A program made the position numbers and the translations under genes. Positions 18,844 to 26,595 of a DNA stretch of 64,000 nucleotides are shown piece after piece (the first letter of the stretch is position 1; every line of letters starts with the position of its first letter). The notes under the pieces are model-generated. The model searched no databases. It saw nothing but the letters and a program-made list of their open reading frames with translations, and was not told the origin of the DNA. Source of the stretch: Desulfobulbaceae bacterium. GTDB taxonomy: Bacteria; Desulfobacterota; Desulfobulbia; Desulfobulbales; Desulfobulbaceae. The stretch is taken from positions 1-64,000 of the forward strand of contig JALSNC010000282.1 of assembly GCA_026987195.1 (NCBI GenBank), read 5' to 3'.

Positions 18844-19371
18844 TCAGTTCTGCATCTTCATGTTCATCTTCATCATCTTCATGCCCGAGCGCATGGACTG
18901 GATCAGGGCGTCGGTGAGCTGGTCAAAGGCGAGGATCTGCCTGCCCTTGTGGTCCTTGAGGAAGCTTTCGGCCGCCTTCCGCCCGGTAAAGGGAATCAGC
19001 TCCTTGCCCATGGGGCCCATGACGTCGGAACCGATGACGTAATAGGCCTTGCGTCCGTCGATCCACTGCATGGTGTAATAGTCCCTGACCTGGATATCCT
19101 TTATCTGGTCCCGGCCCGGGCCGCCATATTTTTCCGGTGAAAAATAGAAGGCCATCATGTCCTTGACACCGTCAAAGTATTTTTCCGTGCCGTCGGCAAA
19201 GCGGATACCGGTGAGCCAGTTCCTGTACTTGGCGACAAACATGCCGCACACGGCACAGCGGCTCTGCGGGGTCACGGTCTCATCCGGTGTCGAGGCCCGG
19301 ACCGGGCTGACGGTGAGGGCCAGCAGCAGGAAGGTGGCTAACAGGGTGTTTCTGATCAGGCTGATGGTCAT
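18844..19371 (-). CDS. NosL-family copper-binding protein with Met-rich tail
   Basis: NosL proteins bind Cu(I) in the periplasm and deliver it to nitrous oxide reductase. The 175-aa protein starts at the ATG at 19371 (AAGGAGG 5-6 bases upstream), has a Sec signal peptide (cleavage likely after VRA, residue 26), the NosL core CAVCGMFV (Cys39, Cys42) followed by WLTGIRFADGTEKYFDG, and DVMGPMGKELIPF. The last 17 residues contain seven Met alternating with Lys, a tail that could bind Cu(I). In other lineages NosL has a lipobox; here the signal peptide lacks one. No nosZ is in the window, so another protein must be the client. Confidence 0.88.
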   Translation of the reverse strand: MTISLIRNTLLATFLLLALTVSPVRASTPDETVTPQSRCAVCGMFVAKYRNWLTGIRFADGTEKYFDGVKDMMAFYFSPEKYGGPGRDQIKDIQVRDYYTMQWIDGRKAYYVIGSDVMGPMGKELIPFTGRKAAESFLKDHKGRQILAFDQLTDALIQSMRSGMKMMKMNMKMQN

Positions 19372-19434
19372 GGTTTCCTCCTTGTTCTCATGTATGCCGG
19401 GGGAGGATGCGGTCACCCGCATCATCGCCGGCCC

Positions 19435-19959
19435 TTATTGTCCCCGGGTATCGGGCAGAAAGGGGGCGAGCAGGCGGTTCAGCTCGGCCGCACTGATGCC
19501 GCCGAGGATGGCGCCGATGATTGTACCCTGCGGGTTGATCACCACGGTGAGCGGCAGGGACTTGACGTTGTAGCGGCCCGCGATCTTTGCTCCCTCGTCC
19601 CTGACCACGGGGAATCGGATATCAAGATCACGGACGAAACGGCGGATGTCGGCATCGGGTACACCAAGGGTCTCGACATAGACAACCTTGAGGCCCGCAT
19701 CACGGTACCGGCTGTACAGGTCATTGAGCACCGGGGTATCGGCCTTGCAGAACTTGCAGTCGATGAGGAAGAAGCGGACAATGGCCGGATGACCGGCGAA
19801 CTCGGTGCTGGAGACGGTCCTGCCGTTCATGTCGGTCACCGTGAAGGCCGGGGCCGGATCGCCCACCTTGAGCGGTGGCGCGGTCTCACGGGAACAGCCG
19901 ATGAGCAGGCAGAGGAGCAGGAACAGGCAGGTGCGGGGCAGGAGACGGCGACCGGGCAT
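19435..19959 (-). CDS. TlpA/ResA-like thioredoxin lipoprotein
   Basis: Membrane-anchored periplasmic thiol-disulfide protein of 174 aa. The ATG at 19959 has GGGAGG upstream. The signal ends in lipobox LLIGC (Cys22), followed by the AhpC/TSA-Redoxin core GDPAPAFTVTDMNGRTVSS. The active site is IDCKFCKAD (Cys68, Cys71), with a CXXC of unusual sequence in place of WCXPC; the missing Trp may shift its redox potential. The cis-Pro region is KSLPLTVVINPQGTIIG. Between the NosL-like gene and an ABC ATPase, it likely keeps cysteines reduced for metal loading or haem attachment. Confidence 0.88.
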   Translation of the reverse strand: MPGRRLLPRTCLFLLLCLLIGCSRETAPPLKVGDPAPAFTVTDMNGRTVSSTEFAGHPAIVRFFLIDCKFCKADTPVLNDLYSRYRDAGLKVVYVETLGVPDADIRRFVRDLDIRFPVVRDEGAKIAGRYNVKSLPLTVVINPQGTIIGAILGGISAAELNRLLAPFLPDTRGQ

Positions 19960-19969
19960 GATGACCTCC

Positions 19970-20665
19970 CTACGCCGCCCGGGTCCGGGCCGGGTTCTCC
20001 TCGCTGAGGACGCCCTTGCGCATGTGCAGGATCCGGGGACTCTCCTGCGAATCGGCCAGGTGCACGTTATGGGTGACGACGACAAAGGTGGTGCCCTGGC
20101 GGTGGTACTCGTGGAAGACGGCAAGGATCTCCTGTTCCGTGTCCTCGTCGAGGTCGCCGGTGGGCTCGTCGGCAAGGATGATGGCCGGCTGGTTGATGAA
20201 GGCTCGGGCAATGGCGATCCGCCGCTGCTGGCCGCCGGAGAGCTGGGCCGGGAAGGCGTTTTCCCGGTCCTTCAGCCCGACCTGGGCCAGGATGTCGCGG
20301 GCCTGCCTGCTGCTGGCGGCCTTCCGGTTGCCGAAACTCAGGGGCAGGAGGATGTTTTCCAGGGCCGTCAGGGTGGGGATGAGGCTTGCGAACTGGAAGA
20401 TGAAGCCGATGGTCTGGTTGCGCATCTCGGTCAGGCGGGCGTCGCTCTGGTGCCAGTTTTCGATGCCGTTGACCAGGACCTCGCCCGAATCCGGCGTTGT
20501 CAGGCCGCCGATCATGGACAGCAGCGTCGTCTTGCCCGAGCCGGAATGGCCGAGGATGATGGCAAAGTCGCCGGCGGCGATGGAGAGGTTCACATCGTCC
20601 ACCGCCGTGACCGCCTGGCCGTCGGCGACATAGGTTTTCTTCAGGTTGCGGCATTCAATTATCAC
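19970..20665 (-). CDS. Second ABC transporter ATPase, MacB/LolD type
   Basis: About 231 aa from the GTG at 20665 (AGGAA 6 bases upstream); the frame is open to 20725, but that part is not conserved and overlaps an operator-like palindrome. Walker A is GHSGSGKTTLL, signature LSGGQQRRIAIARAF, Walker B IILADEPTGDLD, H-loop THNVH. Its partner is most likely the FtsX-type permease at 22293 on the other strand, since the permease at 17327 already has an adjacent ATPase. The divergent layout places the two halves under a shared control region. Confidence 0.9.
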   Translation of the reverse strand: MIIECRNLKKTYVADGQAVTAVDDVNLSIAAGDFAIILGHSGSGKTTLLSMIGGLTTPDSGEVLVNGIENWHQSDARLTEMRNQTIGFIFQFASLIPTLTALENILLPLSFGNRKAASSRQARDILAQVGLKDRENAFPAQLSGGQQRRIAIARAFINQPAIILADEPTGDLDEDTEQEILAVFHEYHRQGTTFVVVTHNVHLADSQESPRILHMRKGVLSEENPARTRAA

Positions 20666-20719
20666 GGTGTGTTCCTGTTTCTTTTGGCAGACAGTGATTT
20701 TTTTTTCTTGCCTCCATGC

Positions 20720-20731
20720 TACCACGTGGTA
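20720..20731. promoter_or_regulatory. Operator-like palindrome 1 (TACCACGTGGTA)
   Basis: A perfect 12-base palindrome, 55 bases upstream of the ATPase start codon. Its half-site TACCAC resembles the half-site TACTAC of the second palindrome 83 bases away. A wider pair GCTAC-N13-GTAGC surrounds it. It is a plausible repressor site; the binding protein is not in the window. Confidence 0.5.
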
Positions 20732-20802
20732 TATAGTAGCTCCACTGCCGTATCAGGCCATTTTCAGTATCACGATGTCCTTTTTTCTTTTCCCGGTTTT
20801 TG

Positions 20803-20817
20803 TACTACGAGGTAGTA
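20803..20817. promoter_or_regulatory. Operator-like palindrome 2 (TACTAC-GAG-GTAGTA)
   Basis: A perfect inverted repeat of 6-base arms around a 3-base spacer, running into TATAAAG, which may be part of a -10 region. TACTAC...GTAGTA resembles the operator arms bound by the BlaI/MecI/CopY winged-helix family, whose CopY members respond to copper. That match is a resemblance, not proof. Confidence 0.5.
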
Positions 20818-21003
20818 TAAAGATCAAGATCTTTTGAAAAACATCTTTTTTCGGGAGGTTCAGGCAGAAGAGATCCGCTATCCAGTATCCGGTTTCGTCC
20901 GTTCGGGTTTTCCAGAGTTTCCCGGCGGATGAAAATTGTCGAGGCCTGCTGCGGGGTGTGGCCGGCCGGCGCAATACCATGGAAATCAGCAAAGGAGGAG
21001 AAC

Positions 21004-22176
21004 ATGACAGTGTCGAAAAAGACATGGTTCACAGCTATTCTTGCCGCAGGAGCCCTGACCTGGGGGCTGGCCGGGGGAGCCGCCCCGGTGCAGGCAGCAG
21101 ACAAGTACGATGCGACCTTATATATCGCCGCCATGGGTGGACATTTCGCCAAGGCCGATGTGACCATCGTTCCCGGTGACGAGGCACCCATCAAGCTCAA
21201 CAAGCTCACCAAGATCGACATCGGTGACGAGGAAACCCATCCCACCCACGATGCCCGCATCGACAACAACAACCGCAAGCGGATGTTCTGGTCCACCTAT
21301 CATATCGATCCCAACACCAAGATGACCCATGTCGGCGTGAGTGATCTCACCACCGGCGAGGTGTTGAAGGATATCAATGTCTCCATTCCCAAGGAGGCGA
21401 CCAAGACGCACCACATGTACTGCGCCTCGGCCCAGACCAAGGATTACTACATCCCGATCAGCATGGCCAACAAGGGCTACATCGACGTCTTCCGCAAGTC
21501 CGACCTCAAACTGGTGCAGCGGATTTTCCTGGAAGGCACCGAGGCTGACATCAAGGCGCCCTACCTCTTCTATCACGGCACCAACTCGCCGGACATGAAG
21601 AAGATCCTCATCACCATCAACGAGGCCGAGACGCCCCAGGGCAAGCCCATCGGCAAGATGCACCTGTTCATGCTGGATGCCGACGCCCTGGTGCATGGCA
21701 AGGTCAAGGTCCTGGCCAAGGGCATCGCCCCCGGCGCTCCGGGCAAGACCATGAGCTTTCGCCAGTACTTTTCACCGGACGGCAAGTACATCGCCAACTC
21801 CGGCGCCGACCGGATGTACCTGATCGATGCCAACACCCTCAAGGTCCTCGACTCGGAGATGATGGGCAAGCTGGAAGAGAACCACGACGCGATCTTTACC
21901 CCGGATTCCAAGTACATCATCGCCACCTCCAGGACCAAGACCCTGACCGATGGCAACTACAAGAAGATCTCTTACAAGACGCCCTTCTGCAGCGAAGAGA
22001 TCGCCGACAAGGAACTGGGCCCGGACGACTACATGATGGACGGCCAGGTCAAGCTCTACGACGTGGCTGCCAGGAAGTTCATCGGCAAGGCCACCTCGAC
22101 CTGCACACCCTGTCATAAGGCTGAGGAGGTTGACCAGCACGCTGTTCTCTGTGGTATCGATGCAAACTGGAAGTAA
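21004..22176 (+). CDS. Secreted His-rich beta-propeller protein with C-terminal CXXCH haem motif
   Basis: A 390-aa periplasmic or exported protein. The ATG at 21004 has a near-perfect AAAGGAGG. A Sec signal is cleaved near VQAA (residue 31). The body has repeated beta-propeller strands ([34 protein letters not shown]). A CTPCH motif at 367-371 suggests one covalent c-type haem, 19 residues from the C-terminus. Histidines are frequent and paired: HPTH, THHMY, MTHVG, YHGTN, ENHDA. The HH and [10 protein letters not shown] contexts recall the propeller His ligands of nitrous oxide reductase, but the cupredoxin domain and CuA motif of NosZ are absent. It is transcribed divergently from the NosL/TlpA/ABC genes and is the likely client of that machinery (inference). 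Confidence 0.82.
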   Translation: MTVSKKTWFTAILAAGALTWGLAGGAAPVQAADKYDATLYIAAMGGHFAKADVTIVPGDEAPIKLNKLTKIDIGDEETHPTHDARIDNNNRKRMFWSTYHIDPNTKMTHVGVSDLTTGEVLKDINVSIPKEATKTHHMYCASAQTKDYYIPISMANKGYIDVFRKSDLKLVQRIFLEGTEADIKAPYLFYHGTNSPDMKKILITINEAETPQGKPIGKMHLFMLDADALVHGKVKVLAKGIAPGAPGKTMSFRQYFSPDGKYIANSGADRMYLIDANTLKVLDSEMMGKLEENHDAIFTPDSKYIIATSRTKTLTDGNYKKISYKTPFCSEEIADKELGPDDYMMDGQVKLYDVAARKFIGKATSTCTPCHKAEEVDQHAVLCGIDANWK

Positions 22177-22202
22177 CACCTGAGCCGTTTTTCATGCGGC
22201 AT

Positions 22203-22238
22203 GACCGGAGGGAAGGGAACTTCTCTCCGGTTTTTTTT
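22203..22238 (+). terminator. Rho-independent terminator after the beta-propeller gene
   Basis: A stem with arms ACCGGAG (22204-22210) and CTCCGGT (22225-22231), extended inward by GAAG/CTTC, is followed by a run of eight T. It lies between the propeller gene and the permease, so it should lower permease expression relative to the propeller. Confidence 0.8.
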
Positions 22239-22292
22239 GGTGTGCCGGCGCAGGCCGGTCGTTCGTTGAGTTCTTACCGGGAATGGATCGTT

Positions 22293-23486
22293 ATGTCACG
22301 GGAAGGTGTTTCTTCGATTTTCGCGGTGGCCTGGAAGACGGTCATCCGCAAGCTGTTTCGCAATTCGGTGCTGGTGCTGGCCGTTGCCCTCCTGGTTGCC
22401 CTGCTCGTCTTTGCCTTTCTTTTCAACGATATGGTCCAGGAGAACCTGGAGGCTGCCTCAAAGAAACTCGGGGCCGATATCGTCCTGGTGCCGGCCGAGG
22501 CCATGGGTATGGCCGAGGAGTTTATCCTCGAATCCAGTGAAAAGACGTTCTACATGGACAGGTCTATCCTCGATTCCGTCCGCGCGATGCCGGAGATCGA
22601 CAAGGTGACGTTCCAGGTATATCTCAGGACCCTGGAGTCGGGATGCTGCTCCATCGTTGCCGGCCAGGTGGTGGCCATCGACCCGGCAACGGATTTTGTC
22701 GTCAGGCCCTGGCTGCCTGCCTCGGTACCGGAACTGGGCCAGGGTGAGGCCTACGTGGGCAACTATGTCTGGGAATACCTCGGGCTTATCTCCACCGCCA
22801 CCCTGTTCGGCCATCCCATCAAGGTGGTCGGGCACCTGGAGAAAACAGGTACCGGCCTCGATCACGGCATCTTCATGCGCTATGCCGACCTCTCCCAGGT
22901 GACCGAGACGGCAGCAGGAAGCTATTCCAAGGACAAGATCTCCATCGTGTTCATCAAGGTGAAGGACGGTGTCAACGTGGAGGACCTGACCAGGAAGATC
23001 CAGTCGGAGAACCCCACCGTGGGTATCATGACCAGCGGGACCATCGGCACGGACATCCGGGCCACGCTGAAGGATATTCTGCGGGTCTTTTCGGTCACCA
23101 TCCTGGTCTCCTCGCTGCTGGCCATTCTCCTGGCCTGGTCCACCTTTTCGGCCATCACCAACGAGCGCAGGCGGGAGATCGGTATTCTGCGCGCCATCGG
23201 CGCCAGGCGTTCCCACATCATCCGGATGTTCATGGCCGAGGCCGCCATTATCTCTGGCATGGGCGGTATCCTGGGGATTCTGGGCGGCCAGTTCCTCATC
23301 ACCTATACTGCCGGCGACTTTGACCTTCTCAACCGGCTCGGCGTTACCACGGGCATCACCACCACCGGTGTCCTGTTCAGCCTGCTGGCCATGGCGGCCG
23401 GCGTGCTGGTCTGCCTGCTCGGCGCTCTGGTGCCCATCGTCCGCCTGGCCAGGATGGAACCGCTGCTCGCCATCAAGGAAGAATAG
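22293..23486 (+). CDS. Second FtsX/MacB-type ABC permease
   Basis: About 397 aa from the ATG at 22293 (the frame extends upstream to 22194 through the terminator, so the later start is favoured). Topology: one N-terminal helix ([21 protein letters not shown]), a periplasmic domain with a CC pair ([11 protein letters not shown]), then three helices. The coupling helix [30 protein letters not shown] is the family hallmark. Similar permeases bring lipoproteins, peptides or haem-related substrates out of the inner membrane, or act as mechanical drivers. The likely ATPase partner is at 19970. Confidence 0.9.
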   Translation: MSREGVSSIFAVAWKTVIRKLFRNSVLVLAVALLVALLVFAFLFNDMVQENLEAASKKLGADIVLVPAEAMGMAEEFILESSEKTFYMDRSILDSVRAMPEIDKVTFQVYLRTLESGCCSIVAGQVVAIDPATDFVVRPWLPASVPELGQGEAYVGNYVWEYLGLISTATLFGHPIKVVGHLEKTGTGLDHGIFMRYADLSQVTETAAGSYSKDKISIVFIKVKDGVNVEDLTRKIQSENPTVGIMTSGTIGTDIRATLKDILRVFSVTILVSSLLAILLAWSTFSAITNERRREIGILRAIGARRSHIIRMFMAEAAIISGMGGILGILGGQFLITYTAGDFDLLNRLGVTTGITTTGVLFSLLAMAAGVLVCLLGALVPIVRLARMEPLLAIKEE

Positions 23487-23525
23487 AACGGACGCGCCGG
23501 GCCGGGACCTTTCCTGCCGTCCGGA

Positions 23526-24920
23526 TCAGGAGTCGGCCGGCAGGATCCGGTCAAGGGCAAAATACAGGGTCGCCCGGGTTCCTGCACCGGGGTCAGACGC
23601 AAGGTGCAGGCCCCCGCCGTAGCGTTCTCCCACCGACCTGGCCAGGAAGAGGCCAAGGCCCATGCCCTGGCCCGGTTTCTTGGTGCTGAAGAACGGTTCT
23701 GTTGCCCGGGCCAGGGTCTTTTCGTCCATGCCGATACCGCTGTCCTCGACCAGGAAGGCCAGGTGATGCGCTTCCCGGAAACAGGTCAGACGCACTTCCC
23801 TGTCACCGCCCGCATCCAGGGCATTTTTTACCAGGCTGCTGAGAGCCCGTTTCATGGTCCTCGGCGGTGCCTGGATCACCATGGCGCCCACCTTGTTGAC
23901 GATCCGCAACCGGTCCGACGGGAAATCCTGTTCCAGTTCGTCCAGCAGCCCGGGCAGCCGGATGATGGCCGGCTGTTCGCCCATTGGCTGACCGGCATCG
24001 GCGGTCATGTGGTACAGGATCTCCTTGCAGATCTCCACCTGCTGCCGGATCAGTCTGGCATCCTGGACCAGTTCGTCGTCGCCGTGGTGCAGGAGTGTGC
24101 GGTACATCTCGCCCGCGACAACGGCGATCAGGGAAAGCGGCGTGGAGAGCTCATGGGCCGCACCCGCCGACAGGGTGGCCAGGGAGGCCAGACGTTCGCT
24201 GCGGTTCTTCTCGTCCCTGAGCGAGGCCACGGTCTCCTGGTAACGGTTGAGGGACTGCTGGATCTTGCTGACAAAAAAGACAATGAAGACAGCGGTGAGG
24301 GCAAAGGCCAGCAGCATCCCCTGGAGGTGGATCTGCATCCTGGCCGGCGCCGTGGCCGTGGGGGCGTGACAGAGAGGAACCGGGGCGGGCCGGCCGAGAG
24401 GAAAGGGGGCAGCACCTGTCTGGTCGGGGAGCTGGAACAGGGCGGCATAGCAGGAAACCGTGAACAGGAGCAGGAGCCAGGCCATCTTCGGTCGCAGGAT
24501 GATGGACGCGATGACGATGTGGACCAGGTAGAGCGAGGTGAAGGGGTTCATGGGGCCGCCGGTGTAGAAGAGCAGCAGCGTCAGGAGCAGGACATCCATG
24601 AACATGCCGGCAATGAGCATACGATCGAGCCACTTCTTCTTTTTCTTGAACGCGGCAAAGACCAGGTTGCTCACTGCCTGGAAGACAATGATGGCGGAGA
24701 TGATCAGGAAAGGCAGCTCGATCCGGAAAAGAAAATAGATGGCCGTGATCAGCAGCAGCTGGCAGACCACCGCGCCCCAGCGCAGCAGGAGGAGCCAGCT
24801 GAAGGCGATATCCGTGGTTTTCCGCCTGTCGGCACCGCCTGGCGCTGTCCCGGGCAGGGTGCCGCGGTCCATGGGGGGGGAGAACATCGCAATGGCAGGA
24901 AGTTCATGGAAATGCGACAA
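23526..24920 (-). CDS. RegB/PrrB-like membrane redox sensor histidine kinase
   Basis: A 464-aa kinase with six N-terminal membrane helices. The loop GGPMNPF (121-127) matches the quinone-binding GGXXNPF motif of RegB. The phosphoacceptor H-box is AGAAHELSTPLSLI (His256), and Cys298 in VEICKEIL sits where the redox-active cysteine of RegB lies. The ATPase domain has LVKNALDAG, VEDSGIGMD and GMGLGLFLARS. No RegA-like response regulator is adjacent, so it is an orphan in this window. It is convergent with the metal-cluster permease; a regulatory link is possible but unproven. The start is uncertain (TTG 24920, or Met codons 12 or 17). Confidence 0.9.
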   Translation of the reverse strand: MSHFHELPAIAMFSPPMDRGTLPGTAPGGADRRKTTDIAFSWLLLLRWGAVVCQLLLITAIYFLFRIELPFLIISAIIVFQAVSNLVFAAFKKKKKWLDRMLIAGMFMDVLLLTLLLFYTGGPMNPFTSLYLVHIVIASIILRPKMAWLLLLFTVSCYAALFQLPDQTGAAPFPLGRPAPVPLCHAPTATAPARMQIHLQGMLLAFALTAVFIVFFVSKIQQSLNRYQETVASLRDEKNRSERLASLATLSAGAAHELSTPLSLIAVVAGEMYRTLLHHGDDELVQDARLIRQQVEICKEILYHMTADAGQPMGEQPAIIRLPGLLDELEQDFPSDRLRIVNKVGAMVIQAPPRTMKRALSSLVKNALDAGGDREVRLTCFREAHHLAFLVEDSGIGMDEKTLARATEPFFSTKKPGQGMGLGLFLARSVGERYGGGLHLASDPGAGTRATLYFALDRILPADS

Positions 24921-25204
24921 TATGCCACATTGCCAGGTAGAGGGTTAGGGGGTATATACAGTATGACCGCTTGCGGCAGGGAGCCGGACGCCACTGGAAC
25001 GCCGCATTCCCTGTCGGCGGAACATGGTCTCAGGCACATCCATCCTGGAGCGGAGGAAACCGAAAACTCTGGAAATGTTCTCCTCTCCTCCGCTCTGGAT
25101 GGTTGTCTTCGGCCAGGGGCGGTCAGGCACGCGGTGGTTTCCGTTATGGTCATGTAACGTACCAGTTCACCGCAATGGGCAACTGCCGTGAAACAGCGGT
25201 ACGT
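24921..25204. repeat. Intergenic region with a strong hairpin and a short repeat copy
   Basis: Between the kinase and bactofilin genes. Arms at 25040-25057 (CCATCCTGGAGCGGAGGA) and 25086-25102 form a near-perfect 17-base stem with a 28-base loop, not followed by a T-run. A copy of the GTTGCC...CGGTGAACTG...ACG motif lies on the minus strand at 25158-25183. No coding sequence is evident. Confidence 0.6.
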
Positions 25205-25657
25205 TTACGTGGCCGCCGCGGCCGGTTTGTTCCCGGCCGCATCCTTTCTGCCGGTCCCCGTGGCCGGGGCAGGAGCAGCTGTCTGCTGCCGGCGTGCGGC
25301 CTTGATCTCCCCTTCCAGGGTGGCGCCTGCCTCCACGGTGAGGTTGGCAGCGGTCAGGCAGCCGTTGATCCCGGCGGTGGCGTGGGCCGTGATCAGTTCG
25401 GCCTTGATGTCCCCCTCCACCCTGCCGTGGCAGACCAGGGTCTCCAGTTCCAGGTTGCCCTGGATTCTGCCGCTTTCGCTGATCACCAGGTATTCTCCCC
25501 TGATATCGCCTTCTACCGTACCGTCGATCCGTGCCTTGCCCTTGAAGCTGATATCGCCGTGTACCTGCATCTCGCTGGAGATCACCGAGGTGATGGGCAT
25601 ATCGGAGCCCCTGGCGTCCTGGACCGCTGTCCTGTCTTTTTTCCTGAACAGTGCCAT
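25205..25657 (-). CDS. Bactofilin (polymer-forming cytoskeletal protein)
   Basis: A 150-aa protein with the DUF583 right-handed beta-helix core: repeats such as VHGDISFKGKARIDGTVEGD, IQGNLELETLVCHGRVEGDI and AGINGCLTAANLTVEAGATLEGEI. Disordered charged N-terminal and Ala-rich C-terminal tails flank it, as usual. Bactofilins polymerise without nucleotide and position cell-wall enzymes. The gene follows the M23/LytM gene by 5 bases, the conserved bactofilin-peptidase pair. Confidence 0.95.
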   Translation of the reverse strand: MALFRKKDRTAVQDARGSDMPITSVISSEMQVHGDISFKGKARIDGTVEGDIRGEYLVISESGRIQGNLELETLVCHGRVEGDIKAELITAHATAGINGCLTAANLTVEAGATLEGEIKAARRQQTAAPAPATGTGRKDAAGNKPAAAAT

Positions 25658-25662
25658 GGGAT

Positions 25663-26595
25663 TCAGTGTCGCACCGTGAGGTTGAGGCCCGCCACCTGCA
25701 TGTACTTCATGGGGTTGATGGCCCGGCCCTGGTAGCGCAGCTCGTAGTGGAGATGCGATCCGGTGCTGCGGCCGGTGTTGCCGAGCAGGCCGATGACCTG
25801 GCCGCGGCTGATATGCTCACCCCGTTTGACGAGCTGTTTCTGAAGATGGGCAAAGACCGATTCATAGCCGTTACCGTGCGACAGGATGATGTACCGGCCG
25901 AGCCCCCTGTTGTAGCCCACCTCCCGGACAACGGCATCACCGGTGGCATGGACCTTGTCGCCGGTATTTCCCTTGAAATCGATACCGGCATGGAAGGCCC
26001 GTTTGTGGTTGATGGGGTCGGTTCTGCTGCCGAATCCGGAGCTGATCCCGCTGGCAACGGGTTTGCCGAGGGGAATCTTCTGCAGGAGCTCCAGGTAGCG
26101 TTCGGTGGTGGAGATGAGACGGTCACCGTAATCCCGTTTCTCCTCGATAAAGGGACCGCCGCTATGGCCTGGATCCTCCTCCACCCTGACCTTGACACCG
26201 ATACGGTCCATCACGGTCTGGATGATCCGGCTCCGTTCGTCCAGCCTGCTGATACTGCCTTCCAGTCTGCTCTGTTCCTCCCGCAGGTCAGCCACCTGTT
26301 CCTCGTAGCTGGCGATCAGCCTGGCCTTTTCCGCGCGCACCGATGTCAGGTCGGCCGCCATGGCGGCGAGTTTCGCGTCCTGCTGCCGGAGCCGGTCGCT
26401 GGTGGTGGCGAACTCGGCGCGCAGGGTCCTGTACCTGTCGAAGGTGCGGATGCCGAGGATGCCGGCGGCCAGGAGTATCAGGCTGCAGAGCGTGGACCCG
26501 ATAACCAGGTTGCGGGCAAGCCTCTTGCCGATGACCAGGGTACGGGCCCTGCCGTGTTCCCCGGTGATGATGATATGGTACCTGTCGTGGCTCAT
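25663..26595 (-). CDS. LytM/M23-family cell-wall metallopeptidase, membrane-anchored
   Basis: About 310 aa from ATG 26595. A short cytoplasmic N-terminus (MSHDRYHIIITGEHGRARTL) precedes one membrane helix (near residues 30-50), a coiled coil (RTLRAEFATTSDRLRQQDAK onwards) and the M23 domain. Zinc ligands are visible in FHAGIDF (HXXXD) and SHLHYE (HXH), so the enzyme should be active. It is bactofilin-associated and probably trims peptidoglycan crosslinks at sites set by the bactofilin scaffold, for example for cell shape. Confidence 0.93.
   Translation of the reverse strand: MSHDRYHIIITGEHGRARTLVIGKRLARNLVIGSTLCSLILLAAGILGIRTFDRYRTLRAEFATTSDRLRQQDAKLAAMAADLTSVRAEKARLIASYEEQVADLREEQSRLEGSISRLDERSRIIQTVMDRIGVKVRVEEDPGHSGGPFIEEKRDYGDRLISTTERYLELLQKIPLGKPVASGISSGFGSRTDPINHKRAFHAGIDFKGNTGDKVHATGDAVVREVGYNRGLGRYIILSHGNGYESVFAHLQKQLVKRGEHISRGQVIGLLGNTGRSTGSHLHYELRYQGRAINPMKYMQVAGLNLTVRH

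Larger units (their letters stand above)
20666..21003. promoter_or_regulatory. Divergent control region between the ATPase operon and the beta-propeller gene
   Basis: This 338-base AT-rich gap separates the leftward gene set (20665 to 15635) from the rightward propeller-permease pair. It holds two dyad-symmetric sites described separately, several T-runs, and a strong ribosome site (AAAGGAGGAGAAC) for the propeller gene. No gene is seen in it. Its length and the palindromes suggest it is the switch for the whole cluster. Confidence 0.55.

Noticed and set aside
22194-22292. Extended N-terminus of the second permease
   Set aside because: The extra 33 codons translate the terminator of the propeller gene; the ATG at 22293 fits the family better.
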